A stretch of 64,000 nucleotides of DNA from Caballeronia sordidicola (GTDB lineage: Bacteria; Pseudomonadota; Gammaproteobacteria; Burkholderiales; Burkholderiaceae), in NCBI RefSeq assembly GCF_002220365.1, contig NZ_MTHB01000261.1:40689-104688 (forward strand). Direction: 5' to 3'. The translations under genes were made by a program, and so were the position numbers. Positions 1 to 7,719 of the stretch are shown in pieces. The notes under the pieces were generated by a model, which was given only the letters and a program-made list of their open reading frames with translations, searched no databases and was not told the DNA's origin. The number at the start of each line of letters is the position of its first letter. Position 1 is the stretch's first letter.

Positions 1-419
1 AGCGAATCCAGGAAGACGCTGTCAGATCGCTCGATATCCCTAAGAATTTCGCAAATTTGATTTACTGACGTTGATTTCTCGAAAATCGCGTCTAGGCAGC
101 GTATCGTGGCAATGATATCCGCCGTGGAACTGGCCATTCCTCTTCCACATTCCAGCTCGCTGCGAAATCGCCAGCATCCACGCGGCTCTGGTAAACCGTA
201 TACTTTCAAATAATTATATAAAGCTTTCGACGATTTACTCTTTGCGCATAATTCACTATCATCGGCTTTGTCAGCATTCCGAGTAAAGTGAACCCAAGTG
301 TATCGTTCAATTGGAAGTGAGACGATCGCAATATTGAGTTTTCCGCTGTCTAGATACGGGCCTTGTACCAATTCTCCAAGAGTACCTCGGCACATACCCG
401 TGTATGTCTGGCTTTTCAT
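1..419 (-). CDS. PduX-like GHMP kinase, 5' part (runs off left edge)
   Basis: Reading the minus strand from an ATG at 419, the frame stays open for 139 codons to the edge of the window, so only the N-terminal half is present. Residues about 11-20 read CRGTLGELVQG and residues about 90-102 contain GRGMASSTADI. These match motif 1 and the glycine-rich ATP-binding motif 2 of GHMP kinases, in the form seen in PduX-type L-threonine kinases, which make L-threonine phosphate for cobalamin side chains. The C-terminal motif 3 lies outside the window. Base composition is clearly AT-richer than the genes to the right, suggesting transfer. The substrate is not certain: other small-molecule GHMP kinases share these motifs. 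Confidence 0.8.
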   Translation of the reverse strand, partial: MKSQTYTGMCRGTLGELVQGPYLDSGKLNIAIVSLPIERYTWVHFTRNADKADDSELCAKSKSSKALYNYLKVYGLPEPRGCWRFRSELECGRGMASSTADIIATIRCLDAIFEKSTSVNQICEILRDIERSDSVFLDS

Positions 420-951
420 ATAATTAAGAGAAGCTCCGATTCGTTACCTTTTCGCGCGCGGTCAAACCGGTTTCGCGACGACAAGCTCTTGCCCGGTAAA
501 ACGCTGCTTTCAGATATCAGCAACCTGTTTTAAGAGACTAACGGCTTAGTTAAACAAATGAAACAGTGTTTTTGTCAAAAATGATCACGAATAAAACAGA
601 TTATTTTTGAGATAATTGCAACCTCAAGCATCATTCGATGCCGCTGTTCGGGACGGCCGTCTTAGCTGGACTGATAATCGAGCAAAAACCGGCATACCGG
701 CTGTGGTATGCCGGCCCAATGCGCCCTTGCCTCAGTCCATACGCCGCTTTTTTCGCGCCATGCTCAGGATCCGAAAGCAGCCCGCGCGGAATTTTCATCG
801 CCCCGTCGCCTGCCTCACTTGCAAGCTCGGCTCAAATGCGGTACTGAATGTGATTCCTGTATTTCCAGAATTGCAGCGGGCGAGTCTGCACACGGCGATG
901 CGATTGAACACCCCCGATTGCCCCCTTCCAGCCGCCCGCTCAGACCGATCA
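420..951. other. Intergenic region between the divergent GHMP kinase and ybiB
   Basis: This stretch has no convincing gene. The left part (about 520-615) is AT-rich and probably holds promoters. It also contains a strong hairpin (689-714, listed separately). The ybiB frame is open upstream to 616, but the translated sequence there has no family resemblance and the known family length fits a start at 952. Confidence 0.6.
689..714 (-). terminator. Hairpin with T-run on minus strand
   Basis: The arms CCGGCATACC (689-698) and GGTATGCCGG (705-714) form a perfect 10-bp stem with a 6-nt loop. On the minus strand the stem is followed directly by five T residues, as in an intrinsic terminator. It lies upstream of both flanking genes, so it ends no visible minus-strand gene; it may be a relic of an earlier gene order. 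Confidence 0.6.
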
Positions 952-1911
952 ATGACCGACACAGCCCCTTTCCCGTGCGCCCGTTTCATCAAGGAAATCG
1001 GCCGCGGGCCAAATGGCGCGCGAGCGCTGACCCGCGAGGATACGTACGCCCTCTACGAAGCCATGCTCGACAACCGCGTCTCCGACCTCGAGCTCGGCGC
1101 CGTGTTGCTCGCGTATCGTGTGAAAGGAGAGACGGCCGCAGAACTGGCCGCGATGCTGGCGGCCGCGCATCGCTCGTTCGAGCCGTTGCATATCCAGAAT
1201 GGCCGAGACCACGCGCGCCCCGTCTCCATCCCCAGTTATAACGGCGCGCGCAAGCAGCCGAACCTCACCCCGTTGCTGGCGTTGCTGCTCGCGCGGGAAG
1301 GTGTGCCGGTGCTCGTGCACGGCGTCACGACTGACCCTGGCCGAGTGACGAGCGCCGCGATTTTCGCCGAACTGGGCATTGCGGAATCCACCTCCCACGA
1401 TGAAATCGAGGACAACCTCGCCTCGCGGCGGCTGGCGTTCGCGCCGATCGCAGTTCTCGCGCCCAAGCTCGCGCGCCTGCTCGCGATCCGGCGGATCATG
1501 GGCGTGAGAAATTCCACGCATACGCTGGTCAAGATCCTGCAGCCGTTCGCACAGCCCGGTTTGCGGCTGGTGAATTACACCCATCCGGAGTACCGCGAGA
1601 GCCTGACGGGACTGTTCACCGAGCATCCCGACGCAGCCGCCGGGGGCGCCCTGCTCGCACGCGGAACAGAGGGTGAGGCGGTAGCGGATACGCGCCGGCA
1701 AGTGCAGGTCGACTGGTTCCATGAAGGCCACACAGAAACGCTGATATCGGCGGAGCGCTCGTCCCCGGAAGCGCCCGTGGTGGCGTTGCCCGAGGCCCTC
1801 GATGCAGCGACCACCGCCCGCTGGATCGAAACCGTGCTGCGCGGCGAAGCACCTATTCCGCCCGCACTCGCGCGTCAGGCGGAGTTGATTGCGGACATCG
1901 TCAGGCGCTAG
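952..1911 (+). CDS. ybiB: YbiB/TrpD2-like DNA-binding protein
   Basis: The 319-residue product has the fold of anthranilate phosphoribosyltransferase (TrpD) throughout: an N-terminal helical domain (ALTREDTYALYEAML, AVLLAYRVKGET) and a glycosyltransferase-3 domain (LLAREGVPVLVHG, then VRNSTHTLVKILQPF). E. coli YbiB (TrpD2) is about 320 residues, lacks the enzyme activity and binds nucleic acids. The ATG at 952 gives this length; the frame is open upstream to 616 but the extra 112 residues look non-coding. The gene stands alone before leuA. Confidence 0.85.
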   Translation: MTDTAPFPCARFIKEIGRGPNGARALTREDTYALYEAMLDNRVSDLELGAVLLAYRVKGETAAELAAMLAAAHRSFEPLHIQNGRDHARPVSIPSYNGARKQPNLTPLLALLLAREGVPVLVHGVTTDPGRVTSAAIFAELGIAESTSHDEIEDNLASRRLAFAPIAVLAPKLARLLAIRRIMGVRNSTHTLVKILQPFAQPGLRLVNYTHPEYRESLTGLFTEHPDAAAGGALLARGTEGEAVADTRRQVQVDWFHEGHTETLISAERSSPEAPVVALPEALDAATTARWIETVLRGEAPIPPALARQAELIADIVRR

Positions 1912-1940
1912 GGCATTCCTCAGTCGAGAAACCGTTTCTG

Positions 1941-1970
1941 TTGACAGAAGCGCGCGCCCTGCGCTAATGT
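1941..1970 (+). promoter_or_regulatory. Sigma-70 promoter for the leuA leader
   Basis: TTGACA at 1941-1946 and TAATGT at 1965-1970 are separated by 18 bp. The predicted transcription start is near 1977, which coincides with the ATG of the leader peptide, so the leader transcript may be leaderless. Confidence 0.65.
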
Positions 1971-1976
1971 GCAGAA

Positions 1977-2054
1977 ATGAGCTTTACCCAATTCCCCTCC
2001 CTTCGAATTACTCAGGGTCGCCTAGCGCGGCCCCTATCGCTACGTCTAGCGTAA
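1977..2054 (+). CDS. leuA leader peptide (attenuator)
   Basis: This short frame of 25 codons ends in RLARPLSLRLA and a TAA stop. Leucine codons 16, 20, 22 and 24 are all CTA (2022, 2034, 2040, 2046), the rarest leucine codon in high-GC genomes. Enterobacterial leuL peptides likewise use a cluster of CUA codons. The CTA run overlaps alternative hairpins: CGCTA (2038-2042) can pair with TAGCG (2047-2051), or that TAGCG can pair with CGCTA (2057-2061). Ribosome stalling on CTA codons would change which stem forms. No ribosome binding site precedes the ATG, fitting leaderless translation. Confidence 0.8.
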   Translation: MSFTQFPSLRITQGRLARPLSLRLA

Positions 2055-2069
2055 GTCGCTAAACGTGGC

Positions 2070-2121
2070 GCCGCGCGTTCCTCGCGCGGTCCCTCCCGCA
2101 GTTTCGTAGCTCCCCTTTTTT
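2070..2121 (+). promoter_or_regulatory. Candidate attenuator hairpin of the leu leader
   Basis: CCGCGCG (2071-2077) and CGCGCGG (2083-2089) form a perfect stem just after the leader peptide. The T-run TTTTTT lies at 2116-2121, too far for a textbook intrinsic terminator, so the exact termination mechanism is unclear. Confidence 0.45.
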
Positions 2122-2351
2122 CACCACCTGTAGTCGTCTGCTTTCGTCCGTTCATCCACGGCACGAAAACGCGAGGATCACATGCACGCTGCATTAGCAT
2201 CGTTCACGTTCGTCACCGGCGTCTCCCACGCCATGGGACATCGAGAACCTGACCAGCGCGCATCGGAACGATGCCGGCAAGCCGCCGGCCTCGCGTCCTC
2301 CTCGCAACGACTGCGCTTTCACGCGTACAACGCGTTCAGCCGAGGCCCACG

Positions 2352-4013
2352 ATGATGATGCGCAACCCTTCCGAGAAATACCGCCCTTTCCCGCAGGTCA
2401 ACCTCAACGGCCGCCGATGGCCCACTCGCACGATCGAGCACGCACCCATCTGGATGAGCACCGATCTTCGTGACGGCAACCAGGCGCTGATCGACCCGAT
2501 GAGTATTGACGCCAAGCTCGAGTTCTTCGAGATGCTGGTGGCGGTGGGTTTCAAGGAAATCGAAGTGGGCTTTCCGTCGGCATCGCAGACGGATTTCGAC
2601 TTCGTGCGCAAGCTGATCGTGGAAAACCGCGTTCCCGCCGATGTCACCATCGAAGTGCTCGTGCAGTCGCGCCGCGAACTCATTGAGCGGACGTTTGAAG
2701 CGGTACAAGGGGCGCCCCGGGTGATCGTGCACCTGTACAACGCGATCGCACCGTCGTTTCGCAAGATCGTCTTCGCCCAGTCCAAGGAAGAGACCAAGGC
2801 GCTCGCCGTGGAAGGCACGCGCATCATCAAGGAGTGCGCCGCCGCGCGCCCCGACACACACTGGATCTACCAGTATTCGCCGGAAACGTTCAGCATGACC
2901 GAGCTTTCGTTTTCCCGCGAAGTCTGCGACGCCGTCGCGCAAATGTGGCGTCCCACGCCCGACCACAAGATGATCGTGAATTTGCCGGCCACCGTGGAGG
3001 CGGCCATGCCGAACGTGTTCGCCGATCAGATCGAGTGGATGGATCGCAACGTGAGTTATCGCGACAGTATCGTGCTCTCCGTGCATCCGCATAATGATCG
3101 CGGCACAGCGGTCGCCGCAGCGGAACTTGCGATCCTTGCCGGCGCAGATCGGGTCGAAGGCTGCCTCTTTGGCAACGGCGAGCGCACGGGTAACGTGGAT
3201 CTCGTCACGCTCGCGATGAACTTGTACACGCAGGGGATCGACCCCGGCCTGGATTTTTCGGATATCGACGGCGTGCGCCGCGTGGTCGAACGCTGCAACC
3301 AGATTTCTGTGCATCCGCGTCACCCGTATGCCGGCGATCTCGTGTTCACAGCTTTTTCCGGCTCCCACCAGGACGCCATCCGCAAGGGTTTTGCTCAACG
3401 CGAAGCGGACACGGTATGGGACGTGCCGTATCTCCCCATCGATCCCGCCGATCTCGGCCGCAGCTACGACGCCGTGATCCGCGTGAACAGCCAGTCGGGC
3501 AAAGGCGGCGCGACCTATCTGCTCGAACGCGGGCTGGGCTTCACGCCGCCGCGCCGCGTGCAGATCGAATTCAGCCATACCGTGCAGAAAGTCGCCGACG
3601 CCTCCGGCGCGGAAGTGTCCGGCGAAGCCATTTGCGCGTTGTTCAAGCGCGAATACTTCGATGCACAAGGGCCGGCGACGCGCTCGGATGCCTCGACCCT
3701 GCGCTTCGATGAACGCCACGTGAAGCTGCCCGTATCGACCGTTGCCGATGAAGCGCACGCGCAGGCAGTCGCTGCGGCGGTAGCCAGCGTGGCGGGTGTC
3801 GCGATCGAGGTGACATCGTTCGAAACCGCCGCGACCGCGAAGGGTGAGACGGGGGTGTTCATCGGCTGCCGGATTGGCGATCAGGCCATGCGATTTGGCG
3901 TCGCGGTTCATGCAAACGCGGTTCAGGCAGTCGCCAACGCCATTGTCAGCGCGGTGAATCGCGTGCGTTGGGCTGGGCGCAAGGAAGTGGAAAGCGAAGC
4001 CGTAGCGGCGTGA
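2352..4013 (+). CDS. leuA: 2-isopropylmalate synthase
   Basis: LeuA condenses acetyl-CoA with 2-oxoisovalerate, the first committed step of leucine synthesis. The 553-residue protein belongs to the long type-2 LeuA group. The N-terminal TIM barrel carries STDLRDGNQALIDPM near residue 35 and the metal-binding HPHNDRGTA, and the C-terminal leucine-sensing domain occupies about residues 430-553. Three ATG codons lie in tandem (2352, 2355, 2358); GAGG at 2342-2345 suits 2352 best. The frame is open upstream to 2271, but the extra residues are not conserved. Regulation appears to be by the leucine leader upstream, plus product feedback through the C-terminal domain. Confidence 0.95.
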   Translation: MMMRNPSEKYRPFPQVNLNGRRWPTRTIEHAPIWMSTDLRDGNQALIDPMSIDAKLEFFEMLVAVGFKEIEVGFPSASQTDFDFVRKLIVENRVPADVTIEVLVQSRRELIERTFEAVQGAPRVIVHLYNAIAPSFRKIVFAQSKEETKALAVEGTRIIKECAAARPDTHWIYQYSPETFSMTELSFSREVCDAVAQMWRPTPDHKMIVNLPATVEAAMPNVFADQIEWMDRNVSYRDSIVLSVHPHNDRGTAVAAAELAILAGADRVEGCLFGNGERTGNVDLVTLAMNLYTQGIDPGLDFSDIDGVRRVVERCNQISVHPRHPYAGDLVFTAFSGSHQDAIRKGFAQREADTVWDVPYLPIDPADLGRSYDAVIRVNSQSGKGGATYLLERGLGFTPPRRVQIEFSHTVQKVADASGAEVSGEAICALFKREYFDAQGPATRSDASTLRFDERHVKLPVSTVADEAHAQAVAAAVASVAGVAIEVTSFETAATAKGETGVFIGCRIGDQAMRFGVAVHANAVQAVANAIVSAVNRVRWAGRKEVESEAVAA

Positions 4014-4223
4014 AGGAACGCGGCTTTTTAGCAACGAGCAGCGAGTACGGGTTGTGAGTGACGCGTGGTGATGTGGTCAGGTACCGCTTCCCAGTCAGCG
4101 CGCAGCAGAAGTTTGCGAAGCAGGCGATAAAACACGACCGGTATCGACATGGCGGCCGACGCTCACAAGGCGCCGCCCCGCCGCCCGAACCGCGACGCCC
4201 GACCGAACGGCGTCGAACCGGCG

Positions 4224-4619
4224 CTAATCCAGCGCCACGCGTGTCGCCTGCATCGCGAGCAACTGCCATTGCCCATCGACCTGAATGTGGATGGCCGTGT
4301 ACGCGATCGGGAACAACAAGGCGCCGTTCTTCGACTCCATCTCGAGCAACGCGCGCCCAAAGACGATCCACGTGTCCCGTCCGCCCGGCATCACATCCTG
4401 CGACTGGATCTCGATCTGGCGGTAGCGCCGGCGCCCCGCCGTGATGGCATCTATGAACTGACGTTTCGTCTCGCGCTTGCCATTGGTATGGACATAGCTG
4501 GCGTTCTCCGCCAACAGCACGTCCAGCAATTCGCCGTCACCGTCGACCATCGCACGGAAACGGTCGCGCTCGAGTTCGCGGATTGCCTCGATGGGCGTAT
4601 CGATCGGTTGTGCCGGCAT
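4224..4619 (-). CDS. NTF2-like (SnoaL/DUF4440) protein
   Basis: The 131-residue protein has the layout of the nuclear transport factor 2 superfamily: an N-terminal helix (IRELERDRFRAMVDGDGELLDVLLAE), a strand with ASYVHTNGKR, and a C-terminal sheet ending in GQWQLLAMQATRV. This matches DUF4440 domains. Members range from enzymes to binding proteins, and no function can be fixed here. It is convergent with leuA and in the same direction as pagL upstream, 46 bp apart. Confidence 0.7.
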   Translation of the reverse strand: MPAQPIDTPIEAIRELERDRFRAMVDGDGELLDVLLAENASYVHTNGKRETKRQFIDAITAGRRRYRQIEIQSQDVMPGGRDTWIVFGRALLEMESKNGALLFPIAYTAIHIQVDGQWQLLAMQATRVALD

Positions 4620-4665
4620 CTTTCGATTCCTCTCGCGCTTGAGGAACCGATGGACGCGGTCCTCG

Positions 4666-5232
4666 TCAGAAGTTGTATTGCAAATATATCTGGCTGAAAT
4701 TTATACCAGGATTCGGGTGTTCGATACCGCCGTTGGATAAATGCTGAAACCGGAAGCCCGCCTGATAGTTTTGATGGGCACCGAATTGAGCCCCCACGCC
4801 CACAAGGTCGGCAAACTGAAAGGACGAAGAGAAAGTACGCGTCTCGGTCTCACGCACGTCCGACAGGAGCCGCACACCTACGCCTGCTTCCACGTATGGC
4901 CGAAACCAACCTGAACTTTTGATGAAGCGGAATACGGGCGTAAAGCCGAATTCCCAGATGCCCGGATGCGATGCCTGGCTTTCGCGAATATCCCAATAGG
5001 CCACGTGCGCTTCACCCACAACCGTGAAGTGGAAACCGCCGATTTCCCACCAGGTCCAGTTGGGATCCCAGACCACACCAACGTCCGCCTTCCGGACGTC
5101 ATGGTCGGCAACCCCGCCGGCGATCTGCAAGCCGAACTGATCGGCGTGGGCAGTGGCCGAAGCCAAGACCAATGCACCGAACAAGGCACCGTAAAAAGAG
5201 CGCTTTTGCCAGACACTTTTGTTCTTCTGCAT
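4666..5232 (-). CDS. pagL: Lipid A 3-O-deacylase (PagL family)
   Basis: PagL-type outer-membrane enzymes remove the 3-linked acyl chain from lipid A. The 188-residue precursor has a signal peptide (cleavage probably after AHA at residue 30), alternating beta-strands and a C-terminal aromatic residue (YNF) typical of an outer-membrane barrel. The family signature FQHLSNGGI with the following NPG gives catalytic His164 and Ser166. Deacylation alters LPS recognition and membrane properties. It is a single gene, divergent from rpoH. Confidence 0.88.
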   Translation of the reverse strand: MQKNKSVWQKRSFYGALFGALVLASATAHADQFGLQIAGGVADHDVRKADVGVVWDPNWTWWEIGGFHFTVVGEAHVAYWDIRESQASHPGIWEFGFTPVFRFIKSSGWFRPYVEAGVGVRLLSDVRETETRTFSSSFQFADLVGVGAQFGAHQNYQAGFRFQHLSNGGIEHPNPGINFSQIYLQYNF

Positions 5233-5534
5233 GAATACTCCGGGGCTGGATTCTCACAAGAGGGGCTCGCCAATAACGCAGCAAAGTCGCCATTTTAGAG
5301 ACGGTCTCAAAAAAGTGCTCAGAAGAGTTCTGCTGAATGAGGGAAATGCGGAATTAAGTTTCGTCGAATCCCGATTGACGGGTAAATCATGCGAAATCTT
5401 GCAAATTTCTTTCGGTAAGTTTGACAAAGAAAGTGTTTCGCTGCGCGCAACAGTGCGGGAAAGCACTTAGTAGCTATTGGAGCTAAGATTCTAATAGCGT
5501 ATGGGAACTCGGACACACACGGCCCCTCTAATCA
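5233..5534. other. Intergenic region upstream of rpoH and pagL
   Basis: AT-rich DNA between the divergent pagL and rpoH genes. The short open frames here have no recognisable content. Promoters for both genes are expected, but I could not assign them with confidence. Confidence 0.5.
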
Positions 5535-5561
5535 TTAGCACTCGAAATAGCAGAGTGCTAA
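5535..5561 (+). promoter_or_regulatory. CIRCE operator (HrcA binding site)
   Basis: TTAGCACTC (5535-5543), nine bases, GAGTGCTAA (5553-5561): a perfect match to the CIRCE inverted repeat bound by the heat-shock repressor HrcA. CIRCE upstream of rpoH has been described for betaproteobacteria and would put sigma-32 synthesis under HrcA. Confidence 0.95.
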
Positions 5562-5572
5562 TATCCTGCTAG

Positions 5573-5608
5573 ACCCGGTTTTTCATCGGGTTTTTTGTTG
5601 ATAAGGAG
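5573..5608 (+). promoter_or_regulatory. Terminator-like hairpin and ribosome binding site before rpoH
   Basis: ACCCG (5573-5577) pairs with CGGGT (5587-5591), followed by a run of T (5591-5596). The ribosome binding site AAGGAG is at 5603-5608, only 7 nt after the T-run and 9 nt before the GTG start at 5618. The hairpin could be a weak terminator or attenuator between the operator and the gene. Confidence 0.55.
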
Positions 5609-5617
5609 CACACCAGC

Positions 5618-6553
5618 GTGACCAATGCGATGACCCTCCCGAATACTGGACACTCGGCGCCGGCCAAGGCCGCTTCGGCAGGTGCGCTGACGTTTGCGCA
5701 GTCGTCAATGTTGACTGGCCAGATCGGCAACATCGACGCCTACATTTCGGCTGTCAACCGGATTCCGATGCTTACGCCGTCGGAAGAACGTCAGTACGCC
5801 ACCGAATTCCGTGACAACGACAACCTGGATGCCGCTCGTCAGCTCGTGCTGTCGCACCTGCGCCTGGTGGTATCGATTGCCCGCAATTACCTGGGATACG
5901 GTCTTCCCCATGCCGACCTGATTCAGGAAGGCAATATAGGCTTGATGAAAGCCGTAAAACGCTTCGATCCGCAACAGAACGTGCGGCTGGTGTCGTATGC
6001 CATGCACTGGATCAAGGCGGAGATTCACGAGTACATCCTGCGCAACTGGCGCACCGTGAAAGTGGCGACCACGAAGGCGCAGCGCAAGCTGTTTTTCAAC
6101 CTTCGCAGTCACAAGACCGGGCACAACGCATTCACGCCGGACGAGGTTGATAGCCTGGCGAAAGAGCTGAATGTGAAGCGCGAAGAAGTCTCGGAAATGG
6201 AAATGCGTCTTACCGGCGGGGACATCGCGCTGGAAGGTCAGATTGACGACGGCGAGGAATCGTATGCGCCTATCGCGTATCTGGCCGACTCGCACAATGA
6301 GCCGACCAACGTGCTTGCGTCGCGTCAGTTCGACAAGCTGCAGAGCGAAGGGCTGTCGACCGCGCTCGAATCGCTCGACGAACGCAGCCGCCGGATCGTT
6401 CAGGCGCGCTGGCTCGAAGTGGAAGACGACGGCTCGGGTGGTAAGACGCTGCATGAACTCGCTGACGAGTTCGGGGTATCGGCGGAACGGATTCGCCAGA
6501 TCGAAGCCAGCGCAATGAAGAAAATGCGCACGGCGCTGCATGAGTACGCTTGA
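5618..6553 (+). CDS. rpoH: RNA polymerase sigma-32 (heat shock)
   Basis: The 311-residue protein directs RNA polymerase to heat-shock promoters. Visible are region 2 (LVLSHLRLVVSIARNYLGYGLPHADLIQEGNIGLMKAVKRFD, residues about 80-120), the RpoH box QRKLFFNLR, and region 4 with a helix-turn-helix near the C-terminus (TLHELADEFGVSAERIRQIE). The start is GTG at 5618 with AAGGAG 9 nt upstream; ATG at 5630 is an alternative. The perfect CIRCE upstream points to HrcA repression in addition to any thermal control of translation. A strong terminator follows. Confidence 0.97.
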   Translation: MTNAMTLPNTGHSAPAKAASAGALTFAQSSMLTGQIGNIDAYISAVNRIPMLTPSEERQYATEFRDNDNLDAARQLVLSHLRLVVSIARNYLGYGLPHADLIQEGNIGLMKAVKRFDPQQNVRLVSYAMHWIKAEIHEYILRNWRTVKVATTKAQRKLFFNLRSHKTGHNAFTPDEVDSLAKELNVKREEVSEMEMRLTGGDIALEGQIDDGEESYAPIAYLADSHNEPTNVLASRQFDKLQSEGLSTALESLDERSRRIVQARWLEVEDDGSGGKTLHELADEFGVSAERIRQIEASAMKKMRTALHEYA

Positions 6554-6632
6554 GCGTTTAGTGCAGAATCGCGCCGCTTGAGTTTTGAGCGGTGCGTGAA
6601 TGATGAATCAGCGGTGCGTAGAAAAAACTCGA

Positions 6633-6663
6633 AAGCCCGCCGTCGAAAGACGGCGGGCTTTTC
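6633..6663. terminator. Bidirectional terminator between rpoH and cyoD
   Basis: AAGCCCGCCGTC (6633-6644), GAAA tetraloop, GACGGCGGGCTT (6649-6660), then T-rich DNA. A perfect 12-bp stem placed between the convergent rpoH and cyoD transcripts. Confidence 0.92.
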
Positions 6664-6777
6664 TTTGCCTGCTGGATTTGCGTGTGCGAAGTGCGCCGGC
6701 ATGCGGACCGATAAAAATCGGTGCCAGAGGTTTCCCCGTGGCGCCGCTCGGCGTTCAGCCAGCAAACCTTCTGCGAC

Positions 6778-7110
6778 CTAGCGCGACATCATGTGCGCAC
6801 CGACGTTATGGAGTACCCACAACGTCCCGCCAATCAGAATCACCGCCACCAGCACGGCGAATCCCAACGAGATCAGGTTCCATCGCTGCGATGAAGACGT
6901 GTTCATATGCAGGAAAAACACCAGATGCACGAGGATTTGAATGAACGCGAGCACCGCGATGGCGATGATCGATTCTGTCGGACCCAACGCCTGTTGCATG
7001 ACCAGTCCAAACGCCGCGGCCGTCAGCACGACCGACAGGACGAAGCCAATGACATACGAGCGCACGCTGCCGTGGCCCGCGCCGGTATCGATTGAATGTG
7101 CGTTTGCCAT
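6778..7110 (-). CDS. cyoD: Cytochrome bo quinol oxidase subunit IV
   Basis: A 110-residue protein with three predicted membrane helices (SYVIGFVLSVVLTAAAFGLV; IIAIAVLAFIQILVHLVFFLHM; LISLGFAVLVAVILIGGTLWV). This is the usual size and helix pattern of CyoD, a small subunit that helps assemble the quinol oxidase. Its ATG directly follows the cyoC stop codon. Last gene of cyoABCD. Confidence 0.95.
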   Translation of the reverse strand: MANAHSIDTGAGHGSVRSYVIGFVLSVVLTAAAFGLVMQQALGPTESIIAIAVLAFIQILVHLVFFLHMNTSSSQRWNLISLGFAVLVAVILIGGTLWVLHNVGAHMMSR

Positions 7111-7719
7111 TTATACGACGCTCGTCAGATAAACAAAGGTGAAGACGCAAATCCACACGATGTCCAGAAAGTGCCAGAAAAGGCTGAGACACGTGAGGCG
7201 CGTCAGATCGCGTTGGGTGAGTTTCTTGTTGCCGATTACCTGCACCGCCAGGACCGCCATCCAGATCAGGCCAACGGTTACGTGCAAGCCGTGCGTCGCG
7301 ACCAGCGTGAAAAACGCTGACAAAAACGCACTGCGATCAGGTCCGTAACCCTGCGCGATCAGCAAGCTGAACTCGTGGATTTCCAGCCCGATAAACACAG
7401 CACCCAGCAGGAACGTCACGCCGAGCCATGCCAGCAGCGCGGTCGACTTGCCCTTGTGAGCGGCCAGCATGCCAAAGCCGAACGTGATACTGCTCAGCAA
7501 CAGGATGGCGGTTTCCAGCATGACCCCGGGAAGCTCGAACACGTCCTTGCCGGAAGGGCCGTCGGCGAACTGATGGCCCATGACAGCAAACACGGCGAAT
7601 AACGACGCAAAGATAATGCAGTCGGTCATCAGGTACACCCAGAAGCCCAGCACGGTATTCGACGCGCCGTGGTCATCGTGCGATCCCGGCAAATCGAGTG
7701 AGACGGTTTTGTGCAGCAT
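7111..7719 (-). CDS. cyoC: Cytochrome bo quinol oxidase subunit III
   Basis: 202 residues with five predicted membrane helices, as in CyoC. Typical segments include LMTDCIIFASLFAVF and FTLVATHGLHVTVGLIWM. It belongs to the heme-copper oxidase subunit III family. The start overlaps the cyoB stop by one base (TAATG), so translation is probably coupled. Confidence 0.96.
   Translation of the reverse strand: MLHKTVSLDLPGSHDDHGASNTVLGFWVYLMTDCIIFASLFAVFAVMGHQFADGPSGKDVFELPGVMLETAILLLSSITFGFGMLAAHKGKSTALLAWLGVTFLLGAVFIGLEIHEFSLLIAQGYGPDRSAFLSAFFTLVATHGLHVTVGLIWMAVLAVQVIGNKKLTQRDLTRLTCLSLFWHFLDIVWICVFTFVYLTSVV

Noticed and set aside
616..951. N-terminal extension of ybiB from 616
   Set aside because: The 112 extra residues lack family resemblance and include the minus-strand hairpin; the start at 952 gives the known length.
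2319..4034. Long minus-strand open frame of 571 codons opposite leuA
   Set aside because: It lies wholly antisense to a well-supported enzyme and its translation has no domain features; long antisense frames are common in high-GC genes.
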